Assembly: GCF_000403135.1 (NCBI RefSeq)
Contig: NZ_AQPN01000145.1
Location: forward strand, 1-64,000
Direction of reading: 5' to 3'
From: Arcticibacter svalbardensis MN12-7
Lineage (GTDB): Bacteria > Bacteroidota > Bacteroidia > Sphingobacteriales > Sphingobacteriaceae
Length of the DNA stretch: 64,000 nucleotides
In this document: piece after piece, positions 27,061 to 36,558 of the stretch
Position numbering within the stretch: position 1 is the stretch's first letter
How the letters are laid out: every line of letters starts with the position of its first letter
The notes under the pieces: generated by a model
What the model was told of the DNA's origin: nothing
Seen by the model: only the letters and a program-made list of their open reading frames with translations
The model's database searches: none
Made by a program: the position numbers and the translations under genes

Positions 27061-28200
27061 TTATAAAACAGACAAGCTTTTCTCTAAGATCTGCTTATAA
27101 TAGTTTTCATATAAAGGCAAAATGATACTCAGATCGAACTCTTTTGCTCTCTTAAGCGCATTAGCTTTAAATTCAGCAAGACGCTCACGGTCTTCCAATA
27201 TATAGATAGCGTTCTTTGCCATATCTGCTACGTCGCCTACATTACTCATAAAGCCGGTTACACCCTGAATGTTCAATTCAGGCAGCCCCCCTGCATTTGA
27301 GGATATAACAGGTACCTGACAAGCCATAGCTTCCAATGCCGCTAATCCGAAACTTTCGGTATCTGAAGGCATTAGAAAAAGGTCGGCAACCGATAGTATT
27401 TCTTCCACAGCATCCTGTTTACCCAAAAAACGAACATTATCGCAGATGCCAAACTCCCGGCAAAGTTGTTCACAGTTTACTCGTTCGGGACCATCCCCTA
27501 CCATTAATAATTTAGAGGGGATAGTTTCATGTACTTTTTTAAAGATGCGGATCACATCTGTAGCCCTTTTCACTTTACGGAAGTTAGAAGTATGCACCAT
27601 GATCATTTCGTTGTTAGGAGCTATTGCCTTTTTGAAGTGATCTTTCCCTTTATGAGAAAATCGGTTAAGATCTATAAAATTCGGAATGACCTCTATTTCA
27701 TTCGTGATATCGAAATGATCATACGTTGCTTTCCTTAAGTGCTCCGAAACAGCGGTAACACCATCTGATTTATTAATCGAAAAGGTTACAACGGGATTAA
27801 AGGTCACATCTTTTCCTACCAGCGTGATATCTGTACCATGCAGGGTGGTTACAACAGGAATATGAATTCCGAAAGTAGCCAGGATCTGTTTAGCCATATA
27901 AGCGGCAGATGCATGTGGTATGGCATAATGAACATGAAGGATATCCAGTTTTTCATGGCGTACCACATCTACCAGCTTGCTCGCAAGAACCAGTTCGTAG
28001 GGTGGATAATCGAAAAGAGGGTATTGCGAGACTGCAACTTCGTGGTAATATAAATTTTCAGAAAAGAAATCAAGCCTGGCCGGCTGGCTATAAGTAATAA
28101 AATGAACCTGGTGGCCATGATCTGCCAATGCCTTACCTAGCTCTGTTGCTACGACGCCACTTCCACCAAACGTAGGGTAGCATACAATTCCGATTTTCAT
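27061..28200 (-). CDS. bshA: N-acetyl-alpha-D-glucosaminyl L-malate synthase
   Basis: 379 residues, a GT4-family retaining glycosyltransferase. The start MKIGIVCYPTFGGSGVVATELG and the following HFITYSQPARLDF and ILHVHYAIPHASAAYMAK are specific to BshA. The C-terminal nucleotide-sugar site PSDTESFGLAALEAMACQVPV is in place. It joins UDP-GlcNAc to L-malate, the first step to bacillithiol. bshB and bshC are not in the window, but a YtxJ-type protein is. It is monocistronic on the minus strand. Confidence 0.95.
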   Translation of the reverse strand: MKIGIVCYPTFGGSGVVATELGKALADHGHQVHFITYSQPARLDFFSENLYYHEVAVSQYPLFDYPPYELVLASKLVDVVRHEKLDILHVHYAIPHASAAYMAKQILATFGIHIPVVTTLHGTDITLVGKDVTFNPVVTFSINKSDGVTAVSEHLRKATYDHFDITNEIEVIPNFIDLNRFSHKGKDHFKKAIAPNNEMIMVHTSNFRKVKRATDVIRIFKKVHETIPSKLLMVGDGPERVNCEQLCREFGICDNVRFLGKQDAVEEILSVADLFLMPSDTESFGLAALEAMACQVPVISSNAGGLPELNIQGVTGFMSNVGDVADMAKNAIYILEDRERLAEFKANALKRAKEFDLSIILPLYENYYKQILEKSLSVL

Positions 28201-28291
28201 GCCGCAAAATTATTAGAAAAAGATGAAGATTTTGTTTACTTCCGGTAAATTAAACGTTGCAATAGTATAATATAGTTCAGCGTGGTTAATC

Positions 28292-30124
28292 TTATAATTC
28301 AGCCTTGCTAATGGCCTTATAAATTACGTCCATAATCTTGGGCCTGACGCGCAAACTGCTTAACTTATTTGCACTTTGATCATACACCCGGTTGGATAAA
28401 AATATAAATATCAGCTTGCTTTTGGGGTCTACCCATACGCAGGTACCAGTAAAGCCAGTGTGTCCATAGGTCTGTGGTGATGCCAGTTCAGATGGATACC
28501 GATTTGCAGGATCGGGATCCCAACGATCAAAACCTAATCCCCTCCTGCTGATGTCAGAGTATTTGGATGTAAACATTTGAATGGTGGATGGTTTAAAATA
28601 CGCTTTTCCTCCATAGGTCCCTCCGTTCAGGATCATTTGAAACAGGATCGCCAGATCATTTGTGGTAGAGAATAAACCGGCATGACCAGCAACTCCACCA
28701 GCTAGTGCAGCCCCCTGATCGTGTACATATCCGCCTATAAGTGTATGGCGGAAGTAGTTATCATTTTCAGTGGGGACAATATTGATCTTATCAAATCTTG
28801 TTCGTGGGTTAAAGCCGGTGTACTTCATGCCTAGCGGGAGATAAAACTGCTCGCTCACATATTGATCCATCCTTTCTTCCGTTTGCCGCTCAATAATTTC
28901 TTTCATGAAATACATGCTCAGGTCACTATAAACGTACTTGCCTTTGGGGCGTAGAGTCGAACTGAGCATTTTTGGAAGCATCACATCCTGATAAAAACCA
29001 GGACGGATATAATAATTGTCAGCCACTTTCAAGGGAAAGAAGATGGAGGAGTCTGCACTGTGTTCTCCCGGCTTAATGTAATTCTGAAATGGAATAAAGG
29101 GAATTAGTCCTGCCTGATGAAGCATCAGATCTTTAACCTGAATCCCTGCCTTATTGGTTCCTCTGGAAATTGGGAGGTAAGTAGCTACAGAAGAATCAAG
29201 GTTGATCTTGTTTTGTTCGTATAACCTCATCGTAGCCATGGTAGTAGCGGCAATTTTAGTTACTGAGGCCAGATCGAAAATATCATCTATCCGTGTAGGG
29301 GTAGTTTTGTCGTAGGTATGGGCTCCGTAAGCTTTATCAAAAATCACTTTACCGTCTTTAACCACCATGATGACTGCTCCTGGAGTAACATGCTGCGCGA
29401 TGACCGGAAACATGATTTCGTCAATAGGCTTTTCCAGGTCAGCGCTTTTAATTCCTAACTCTTCTGGAACAGTATAAGATAAACGCATCACAGCGGTTTG
29501 ATAACCATCGCCTAACTTATAGTGAGCAGATGAAGTAGAGGTAAGTTTTGCTGTAGAAGAGGCTCCTCCAAAGATGAGCTGGGCAGTAAAACTTGCAGCT
29601 GCCACAGAGTTATGAGAGGACCAGATGACTGGGGCATGAATGCTGTCGAGCCTTCCCAGGTTAATGGCATTCCCAAAGAATACGACAATTAACTGTTTGC
29701 TTTTTTGCAGGTCCTGAAGGAATAAACGCGTTTTATTATCGTTTACCGCTTCATCATTGACCAATACCAGCACAGTTTTATACGCGTTGAGCCTTGAAAT
29801 TAGTGGATGGGTGACCGCATTTAAGGTATATGATTTCGAAACAAAGGGGTCTACCGTTGTATATTTATTAGCAATACTATCAAAAACCTGCCCATAGGCA
29901 GATCCCATGTTTACACTGGCAATCCGATTATTCTCCAGATTCAGTAAAGGAATGATTAATGGGGAATTGTTTAACAAGACAGTAGTGCCTGATGCAGCCT
30001 TCATTTCCTGCAGCGAATCTATCTGGGCACGATGACATGAGAAACCAAAAGATGTAAGTGTGATAAACAGGATGAGAATAGGGAAAGTAATAAAAAGATA
30101 AGAGTGGAATGATTTAAATCTCAT
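28292..30124 (-). CDS. GH3 C-terminal-like domain fused to a class C beta-lactamase-type serine hydrolase
   Basis: Start chosen at ATG 30122-30124 (610 residues), which begins at a signal anchor (MRFKSFHSYLFITFPILILF, then a Cys that could be lipidated). The upstream ATG at 30232 would read through a terminator hairpin. Residues 60-200 resemble the GH3 C-terminal domain (LLNNSPLIIPLLNLENNRIA, VLVLVNDEAVND). Residues 235-610 are a beta-lactamase/AmpC-fold domain with SVTK (287-290), YSD (399-401) and HTG (555-557). In Bacteroidota the usual protein has a GH3 catalytic domain in front; here that N-terminal domain is missing, leaving only its C-terminal part. A peptidoglycan-recycling or esterase role is inferred. 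Confidence 0.82.
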   Translation of the reverse strand: MRFKSFHSYLFITFPILILFITLTSFGFSCHRAQIDSLQEMKAASGTTVLLNNSPLIIPLLNLENNRIASVNMGSAYGQVFDSIANKYTTVDPFVSKSYTLNAVTHPLISRLNAYKTVLVLVNDEAVNDNKTRLFLQDLQKSKQLIVVFFGNAINLGRLDSIHAPVIWSSHNSVAAASFTAQLIFGGASSTAKLTSTSSAHYKLGDGYQTAVMRLSYTVPEELGIKSADLEKPIDEIMFPVIAQHVTPGAVIMVVKDGKVIFDKAYGAHTYDKTTPTRIDDIFDLASVTKIAATTMATMRLYEQNKINLDSSVATYLPISRGTNKAGIQVKDLMLHQAGLIPFIPFQNYIKPGEHSADSSIFFPLKVADNYYIRPGFYQDVMLPKMLSSTLRPKGKYVYSDLSMYFMKEIIERQTEERMDQYVSEQFYLPLGMKYTGFNPRTRFDKINIVPTENDNYFRHTLIGGYVHDQGAALAGGVAGHAGLFSTTNDLAILFQMILNGGTYGGKAYFKPSTIQMFTSKYSDISRRGLGFDRWDPDPANRYPSELASPQTYGHTGFTGTCVWVDPKSKLIFIFLSNRVYDQSANKLSSLRVRPKIMDVIYKAISKAEL

Positions 30125-30177
30125 AAGTAAGTTCTCCTTTACGGATAAGCAAACTTCCGAATAAAAAATGTCTTTAT

Positions 30178-30205
30178 AAAAAAAGCCTGGAGGAAACCCC
30201 CAGGC
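30178..30205 (-). terminator. Terminator hairpin in the 5' leader of the beta-lactamase-type gene
   Basis: GCCTGG (30185-30190) pairs with CCAGGC (30200-30205), and on the minus strand the stem is followed by T7. It is a classical intrinsic terminator 54 bp before the start codon of the gene it precedes. No gene lies between it and the divergent mutL, so it would either stop a short leader RNA (attenuation) or end a small RNA. Confidence 0.7.
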
Positions 30206-30442
30206 ATTGGTTAGTTTGAGCTTTTTTTCCATCTTAGGGATAGATAAAAATTCAATCGGAGCTTTTACGAGGCAAGCTTAAATGATTTCAATCTGCTAAA
30301 ACGGTTAACTTAATGTTAAATGTTGATTAAGAGTTTGTAGGTCTTAAAGTCCGAATAATAATCCGGTTCCGCAAATATTACTCACATTTTGTGTAAAAAG
30401 TGAGAAGCAAATAACATAGGAATGATGCTGATTTTTTTTGAT

Positions 30443-30450
30443 TAATTTTG
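30443..30450 (+). promoter_or_regulatory. mutL -7 box
   Basis: TAATTTTG matches TAnnTTTG, 11 bp before the ATG at 30462. This rules out the longer reading that starts at a TTG at 30438. Confidence 0.5.
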
Positions 30451-30461
30451 CAAATAGAATT

Positions 30462-32315
30462 ATGTCTGATATAATACAGCTTTTACCAGATTCAGTTGCT
30501 AATCAAATTGCAGCAGGCGAGGTAGTACAACGACCCTCATCGGCAGTTAAAGAACTCATAGAGAATTCTATTGATGCTGGTGCGGAAAAAATCCAGTTAA
30601 TTGTAAAAGATGCCGGAAAATCCCTCATACAGGTTATTGATGATGGATGCGGCATGACTGTTACCGATGCGCGGATGTGCTTCGAGCGGCATGCTACATC
30701 AAAAATCAGGAAAGCAGATGACCTGTTTGCGATCCGTACGATGGGTTTCAGGGGAGAGGCAATGGCATCTATTGCCGCTATCGCTCAGGTGGAGCTTAAA
30801 ACACGGCGACATGAGGATGAACTTGGCACCCTGATTCATATAGAGGGTTCTGAGATAATTAAGCAAGAACCTGTTTCCTGCACAGCAGGAACTAGTACCT
30901 GTATTAAAAACCTGTTTTATAATACACCTGCAAGACGCAATTTCTTAAAAGGTAATCCGGTAGAATTGCGCCATATTATCGATGAGTTTCAACGTATCGC
31001 ATTGGCTCACCCGGAGGTTTATTTCACCTTTCATCATGATGGAAATGAGCTGTTTCATCTTCCCAAGGCTAGTTTAAAGCAGCGCATTGTTCATTTATTG
31101 GGTAATGCCTACAATCAAAGACTCGTTCCTCTGGAAGAAGATACCAGCATCATTGTAGTGAAAGGTTTTATAGGAAAGCCAGAGTTTGCGCGTAAGACCC
31201 GCGGAGAGCAGTTTTTCTTTGTCAATAAACGGTTTATTAAAGATCCCTATCTGAATCATGCGGTATTAGCGGCTTATGAAGAGTTGCTTCCGGACGATAG
31301 TTATCCGTTATATGTGCTTTTTATTGATATTGACCCATCAAAAATTGATATTAACGTACATCCTACTAAAACCGAGATCAAGTATCAGGATGAAAAAGCC
31401 CTCTATGCGATTATACGCTCGGCAGTAAAACGTTCTCTTGGTCAGTATAACATTACCCCTACTCTCGATTTTGATCAGGAAACAGGCTTTAGTAGTATGA
31501 TTACGCAACAAGCACCGGAAGAAATTGTACAACCACAAATTAGTTTTAATCCGGATTTCAATCCATTTGAATCGGATAAAAAACCGGAGCGTAATACCTC
31601 TGCTTACTTTCGTCCTTTTGGTGAAGACCAGCGTGATGTGAATAAAAATTGGGGCTCATTGTATGATATCGTTGATCAGGCAAGGGATAAGCAGCAGCAG
31701 ACGATCCTGGATATCGAAGAAAGCGAGAATGCGCAGATTAAAAAGGAAGGACGCCATTTCTTTCAACTGCATAATCGGTTGATTATATCGCCTATTAAAT
31801 CCGGGTTCATGCTGATTGATCAGCAAGCTGCTCATGAAAGGATCTTATATGAGCGTTTTATTATCCAGCTTGAAAACCATCAGGGTGCTAGTCAGCAAAG
31901 CTTGTTTCCACAAACCGTTACGTTGTCTGCTGCAGATTTCGAATTGGTAAAGGAGTTATTACCAGATATTCAAGCTCTTGGCTTTCAGATCAGAGAATTT
32001 GGGAAAAACACCGTAGTGGTAGAGGGAATTCCGGCGGACATTAGTACTAACGTAAGTGAGGTAGAAATGCTGGAACATCTTATTGAAGGATTTAAAAACA
32101 ATTTGACACTTTTGCGCTTGGATAAACGAGACAATTTGGCCCGTACACTTGCCCGGAATGCCGCCTTAAAGGCAGGAACCCATCTATCGCAGGAAGAAAT
32201 GAATAACCTGATCGATCAGCTGTTTGCATGTGAGAGGCCAAACTCTTCCCTGACAGGCAAGCCTGTTATTATAAAATATTCGATTGAAGAACTTTTACAA
32301 AAATTTGACAAATAG
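30462..32315 (+). CDS. mutL: DNA mismatch repair protein MutL
   Basis: 617 residues from ATG 30462. The GHKL ATPase domain is complete: IAAGEVVQRPSSAVKELIEN, SIDAGA, DDGCGM, and the RGEAMASIAAI lid. The FFVNKRFI and DVHPTKTEIK-like blocks (NVHPTKTEIKYQ) follow. The C-terminal dimer domain has IDQQAAHERILYE, which corresponds to the metal-binding DQHAxxERxxYE endonuclease motif with the His replaced by Gln. The CPHGRP motif appears as CERPNSSLTGKP. Thus intrinsic nicking activity is uncertain. It is the first gene of mutL-rhomboid-rhomboid-EEP. Confidence 0.95.
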   Translation: MSDIIQLLPDSVANQIAAGEVVQRPSSAVKELIENSIDAGAEKIQLIVKDAGKSLIQVIDDGCGMTVTDARMCFERHATSKIRKADDLFAIRTMGFRGEAMASIAAIAQVELKTRRHEDELGTLIHIEGSEIIKQEPVSCTAGTSTCIKNLFYNTPARRNFLKGNPVELRHIIDEFQRIALAHPEVYFTFHHDGNELFHLPKASLKQRIVHLLGNAYNQRLVPLEEDTSIIVVKGFIGKPEFARKTRGEQFFFVNKRFIKDPYLNHAVLAAYEELLPDDSYPLYVLFIDIDPSKIDINVHPTKTEIKYQDEKALYAIIRSAVKRSLGQYNITPTLDFDQETGFSSMITQQAPEEIVQPQISFNPDFNPFESDKKPERNTSAYFRPFGEDQRDVNKNWGSLYDIVDQARDKQQQTILDIEESENAQIKKEGRHFFQLHNRLIISPIKSGFMLIDQQAAHERILYERFIIQLENHQGASQQSLFPQTVTLSAADFELVKELLPDIQALGFQIREFGKNTVVVEGIPADISTNVSEVEMLEHLIEGFKNNLTLLRLDKRDNLARTLARNAALKAGTHLSQEEMNNLIDQLFACERPNSSLTGKPVIIKYSIEELLQKFDK

Positions 32316-32337
32316 ATAACACCCCTTTATAGCACAG

Positions 32338-33060
32338 ATGAATAGTTACAATACTTCTCCTTTTTCAAATATTTCACCAGTAGTTAAAAACCTATTGATC
32401 ATCAATGGTATTGTCTATCTGGCAACCATGTTATTTATGAAAGACGGGCAATCGCAGTTGACTGATATTTTAGGTGTATTTTATTTTGATTCTCCGAAAT
32501 TTAGAATCTGGCAACCGGTTACCTATATGTTTATGCATAGCGATCAGTCTTTTTTTCATATTCTGTTTAATATGTTCGCTTTATTCAGTTTCGGCACCTC
32601 TCTGGAATATGTTTTAGGCTCGAAACGTTTCCTAAACTTCTACCTGATTACGGGGTTAGGAGCACTGGCTTTGCAAATGGCTGTACAGGCTTATGAAGTA
32701 CATGCCATTGCCGGGAGCATTACATTAAATCTGGATACTTTTACTTCTTCGAGTCCTACAGATCTGAATACGTTAAGGCAAATCTATATGGGACCAATGG
32801 TTGGAGCATCTGGTGCAATCTTCGGCGTTTTAGTTGCTTTTGGTTTGTTATTTCCCAATGTTGAATTATATTTACTATTTATTCCTGTTCCGATAAAAGC
32901 GAAATATTTTATTCCATTTTATGTCGTTATAGAATTATTCCTTGGGGTGGGACAATTTGCAGGCGATTCTGTTGCCCATTTTGCACATTTAGGGGGTGCA
33001 TTATTTGGTTTCATTTTAATAAAATATTGGAGGATTCATCGTCCGGGAGGATTTATATGA
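32338..33060 (+). CDS. Rhomboid-family intramembrane serine protease (first of two)
   Basis: 240 residues and six hydrophobic helices. The catalytic set is present: FFHILFNMF (helix 2 His/Asn), Ser158 in VGASGAIFG, and His217 in AHFAHLGGALFGF. It should cut transmembrane helices within the inner membrane; substrates are unknown. It lies 22 bp after mutL, and its TGA overlaps the ATG of the next rhomboid gene (ATGA), a sign of coupled translation. Confidence 0.93.
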   Translation: MNSYNTSPFSNISPVVKNLLIINGIVYLATMLFMKDGQSQLTDILGVFYFDSPKFRIWQPVTYMFMHSDQSFFHILFNMFALFSFGTSLEYVLGSKRFLNFYLITGLGALALQMAVQAYEVHAIAGSITLNLDTFTSSSPTDLNTLRQIYMGPMVGASGAIFGVLVAFGLLFPNVELYLLFIPVPIKAKYFIPFYVVIELFLGVGQFAGDSVAHFAHLGGALFGFILIKYWRIHRPGGFI

Positions 33061-33911
33061 GAAAATCGGTTATCAGCGAACTGTGGTATAAAGTGGCTCT
33101 CTCTGGAAGCCGCCTGAATCTGTTTATAGGAATAAACAGCATTATATTTGTGACAATAGGGTTCATTTCCGTTGCTGAATGGTTATTTACCCGGAATACT
33201 TCTGTTGCCACTTTGATTAAAGAGTATATGTCAATGCCCGCTTATCTGCCGGAGTTGATGTATAAATTCTGGACTCCGCTTACCTATATGTTTGGGCATG
33301 CAGGTTTTTTCCATTTCCTGTTTAACATGTTATGGCTGTATTGGATTGGGCAGATCTTTGAAGATTTTTTAAGCGGGCGTCAATTTACTTTTGCTTACCT
33401 CAGTGGTGGTTTTGCAGGTGCCTTGCTTTATATTTTGTTCTACAATATTTTCCCTGCATTTTCAGACATACTACCGGTTGCTACTTTAATAGGAGCTTCT
33501 GCGAGTGTAATGGCTGTTGTAGTGGCAACTGCTACATTACTTCCGGATTATAGTATTCGTTTACTGTTATTTGGTGATGTTAAATTAAAATACCTGGTAC
33601 TGGTATTCATCATTATTGATATTATTGGTATAGCAGAACTAAATGCAGGTGGTAGCATCGCCCATTTAGGTGGCGCTTTGATGGGCTTTATTTTCATTAA
33701 ACAGCTTCAAAGTGGAAATGACTGGAGTCGGATCTTCGCTAAAAAGAAGAAACTAAAGGTTGCTACGAAGACCTATAATCCTAAAGTTCCGGCTGGACTG
33801 CCTGATCAGGATGTTATTGATACCATTCTGGACAAGATTTCCAAGTCTGGTTACGATAGCCTGAGTCGCAAAGAGAAGGAAGAATTGTTCAAAGCGAGTA
33901 ATAAAGAATGA
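33057..33911 (+). CDS. Rhomboid-family intramembrane serine protease (second)
   Basis: Start at ATG 33057, overlapping the previous stop by ATGA (284 residues). It has six hydrophobic helices plus an 80-residue charged cytoplasmic tail (KKKKLKVATKTY onward, ending in a Ser/Lys/Glu-rich helix). The catalytic parts are FFHFLFNML, Ser148 in IGASASVMA (GASA instead of GASG) and His203 in SIAHLGGALMGF. The replaced Gly and the tail set it apart from its neighbour; the pair could be a diverged duplication with different substrates. Its 3' end overlaps the EEP gene by ATGA. Confidence 0.9.
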   Translation: MRKSVISELWYKVALSGSRLNLFIGINSIIFVTIGFISVAEWLFTRNTSVATLIKEYMSMPAYLPELMYKFWTPLTYMFGHAGFFHFLFNMLWLYWIGQIFEDFLSGRQFTFAYLSGGFAGALLYILFYNIFPAFSDILPVATLIGASASVMAVVVATATLLPDYSIRLLLFGDVKLKYLVLVFIIIDIIGIAELNAGGSIAHLGGALMGFIFIKQLQSGNDWSRIFAKKKKLKVATKTYNPKVPAGLPDQDVIDTILDKISKSGYDSLSRKEKEELFKASNKE

Positions 33912-35032
33912 GGAGAAAAAGAAAGGATGGAGGGATAGGACTAGCACGGAAATCAGTATTGTTTTTGAACCTGGTCTTTGTCGTATTAATCCTGCTCAGC
34001 TACCTGTCTTCCATTACCAGCCCTTCTGTGTTATGGGCTCTTGCTTTTCTAGGATTAGCCTACCCTTTCTTTTTATGTATTCATATTGCCTTTATCATTT
34101 TCTGGCTCCTGAGTAAACCGGTGTATGCTTTAATTTCCATGATGACTATTATAGTAGGCTGGAAGTTTCTTACAGGTACGATTGGTTTTCGCGAATCAAA
34201 TGCAATAGAGGTTCCAAAGACATCCCATGATATGATTCGCGTGATGACCTGGAATGTACATGAATTTAAACCTTTCGACTTAAAAAATAACAGGCCGGTA
34301 CGAGATGAGATGCTGGAAGTTATCCGCAATGAAAAACCAGATATCCTTTGTCTGCAGGAATATTATTCCAAGCGCAGGGGAGAATCAAATATCAAAAGAT
34401 TAATTGCAGAAATCCTCGATGCTGATCATTATCATGTTTATGAAGAGTTTAGTAATCCATGGGAACTTAAAGGGATGGTTATATTCTCCCGAATTCCATT
34501 TACGGATACCGGATCTGTTAAATTCCCAAACTCTAATGGTGGTAATGAAGCCATATACGCTGATTTTAAATATAAAAAAAAGAAATTCAGAGTGTATAAC
34601 ATCCATCTGCAGTCCATTAACTTTAAGCCTGAAGATTATGAATATATCAAAACAGTCAAAGATGAAATTAATACGGATGTAAAGTCATCCAGACGTATTG
34701 GAAGTCGACTCAAAAGGGCCTTTATTAAGCGCAGTGAACAGGTGATAATCCTTTCCCGTCACATGAAGGATTATCCGAATTCAGTGGTTGTTACCGGAGA
34801 TTTCAACGATACACCCGCCTCATTTGCTGTAAATAAGTTATCATCCGGACTTAAAAACGCCTTTCGTGAAAAAGGAAGTGGGTTTGGCATGACTTATAAT
34901 GGAGAATTTCCTAACTTTCAGATTGATTACATCCTGGTATCTAAAGATTTCCAGGTTAAAAGCTATCTAACCATCAATAAAAAACTCTCCGATCACTATC
35001 CTGTAAGAAGTGATCTGGAACTCACTCCTTAA
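33908..35032 (+). CDS. Membrane-anchored endonuclease/exonuclease/phosphatase (EEP) family protein
   Basis: 374 residues. Residues 10-95 hold two to three transmembrane helices, followed by a DNase I-like EEP domain from about 110: RVMTWNVHEFKPF, DILCLQEYYS, MVIFSRIPF, VVTGDFNDTPAS and LSDHYPVRSDLE. The catalytic Asn, Glu, Asp and His positions of the fold are all there. The domain should face the periplasm. Substrates of this family range from nucleic acid to phospholipids. It is coupled to the rhomboid genes by ATGA, which is a common Bacteroidota arrangement. Confidence 0.9.
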   Translation: MRRKRKDGGIGLARKSVLFLNLVFVVLILLSYLSSITSPSVLWALAFLGLAYPFFLCIHIAFIIFWLLSKPVYALISMMTIIVGWKFLTGTIGFRESNAIEVPKTSHDMIRVMTWNVHEFKPFDLKNNRPVRDEMLEVIRNEKPDILCLQEYYSKRRGESNIKRLIAEILDADHYHVYEEFSNPWELKGMVIFSRIPFTDTGSVKFPNSNGGNEAIYADFKYKKKKFRVYNIHLQSINFKPEDYEYIKTVKDEINTDVKSSRRIGSRLKRAFIKRSEQVIILSRHMKDYPNSVVVTGDFNDTPASFAVNKLSSGLKNAFREKGSGFGMTYNGEFPNFQIDYILVSKDFQVKSYLTINKKLSDHYPVRSDLELTP

Positions 35033-35046
35033 CTGATCAATTTTAT

Positions 35047-35054
35047 TAAGTTTG
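35047..35054 (+). promoter_or_regulatory. cysS -7 box (leaderless type)
   Basis: TAAGTTTG matches TAnnTTTG and ends 4 bases before the cysS ATG at 35059, the same geometry as at lipA. Confidence 0.55.
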
Positions 35055-35058
35055 CAGA

Positions 35059-36519
35059 ATGAATAACAACCTGGTTGTTTATAATACTTTAACACGGAAA
35101 AAAGAAGTTTTCGAACCTATAAATGCACCATTTGTAGGAATGTACGTTTGTGGACCTACTGTTTATGGCGACGTTCATTTAGGAAATTGCCGCACATTCA
35201 TATCCTTTGACTTAATATACAGATACTTAGTACATCTTAAATATAAAGTCAGGTATGTAAGAAACATTACGGATGCCGGACATTTAGAAGGCGACCGGGA
35301 TGAAGGCGATGATAAGTTCTCAAAAAAAGCGCGACTTGAAAAACTTGAGCCTATGGAGATAGTGCAACGCTATACCATTGGCTTTCATGACGTGTTGAGA
35401 ATATTCAATACAATTCCACCGAATATTGAACCGACAGCGACAGGACATATTGCTGAGCAGATTGAGATGGTTAATGAAATCATCGACAATGGCTTTGCAT
35501 ATGAAATAAACGGATCGGTATACTTTGATGTAGAAAAATACAGTAAAGAATACAATTATACGATTCTAACAAATCGCAATATTGAAGATTTGATAGCAAA
35601 CAGTCGTGATCTGGGAGGTCAGGATGAAAAGAAAGGCCGTTTGGACTTTGCTTTATGGATCAAAGCAAAACCAGAACATATTATGCGCTGGCCATCTCCA
35701 TGGGGATGGGGATTCCCGGGATGGCATATCGAATGTTCTGCCATGAGCAGCAAATACCTGGGCGATACCTTTGACATTCATGGAGGAGGAATGGACCTTG
35801 CTGCCACACATCATACCAATGAGATTGCACAATCGCAAGCCTGCCATCATACCGAACCAGCTAAGTATTGGTTGCATACCAATATGCTTACAGTGAATGG
35901 CACACGTATGTCCAAATCTGCAGGCAACGGTTTCCTGCCCGCTGAACTTTTTACAGGTAATCATCATCTTTTGAAAAGAGGATTTTCTCCGATGACCGTT
36001 CGCTTTTTTATGCTTCAGGCACATTACCGCAGTACACTTGATTTTTCCAATGAAGCACTTGAAGCATCCGAAAAAGGCTTCCGACGTTTAATGAATGCCT
36101 GTGCTTTAGTTGAAAAACTTCAAGCATCCAATCATTCCGATGTTGATATTGCGAAAATAAGTCAGCGTTGTTATGATGCAATGAATGATGACTTTAATAG
36201 TCCCGTTGCCATTGCAGAGCTTTTTGAAGCCGCACGTCTCATCAACAGTATCCATGATGGTAAAACATGCATTGACCAGGTTAACCTTGAGCTTTTATCT
36301 ACTCTTATTCATGACTTTGTATATGATATCTTAGGACTTAAGGAAGAAACCATACAAACCGATGAAATGGGCCCTCTGGTAGATTTCATCATCAATCTGC
36401 GCTTGCAGGCACGTGCCGATAAAGATTATGCTACATCTGATAAAATCAGGAATGGACTACTTGATCTTGGCATCCAGCTAAAGGACAATAAAGAAAGCAC
36501 TTCATGGAGCAAAATGTAA
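35059..36519 (+). CDS. cysS: Cysteinyl-tRNA synthetase
   Basis: 486 residues, class I synthetase. The HIGH equivalent is HLGN (GDVHLGNCRTF) and the first zinc ligand is in MYVCGPTVYGDVH. The zinc site continues with WHIECSAMS and MDLAATHHTNEIAQ, and the KMSKS equivalent is RMSKSAGN. The C-terminal DALR-type helical domain ends with ARADKDYATSDKIRNGL. It charges tRNA-Cys with cysteine. It has its own promoter box and begins 26 bp after the EEP gene. Confidence 0.97.
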   Translation: MNNNLVVYNTLTRKKEVFEPINAPFVGMYVCGPTVYGDVHLGNCRTFISFDLIYRYLVHLKYKVRYVRNITDAGHLEGDRDEGDDKFSKKARLEKLEPMEIVQRYTIGFHDVLRIFNTIPPNIEPTATGHIAEQIEMVNEIIDNGFAYEINGSVYFDVEKYSKEYNYTILTNRNIEDLIANSRDLGGQDEKKGRLDFALWIKAKPEHIMRWPSPWGWGFPGWHIECSAMSSKYLGDTFDIHGGGMDLAATHHTNEIAQSQACHHTEPAKYWLHTNMLTVNGTRMSKSAGNGFLPAELFTGNHHLLKRGFSPMTVRFFMLQAHYRSTLDFSNEALEASEKGFRRLMNACALVEKLQASNHSDVDIAKISQRCYDAMNDDFNSPVAIAELFEAARLINSIHDGKTCIDQVNLELLSTLIHDFVYDILGLKEETIQTDEMGPLVDFIINLRLQARADKDYATSDKIRNGLLDLGIQLKDNKESTSWSKM

Positions 36520-36558
36520 TTCCTTATCCATCCCATTAAATAAAAGAAAATCAAATAA

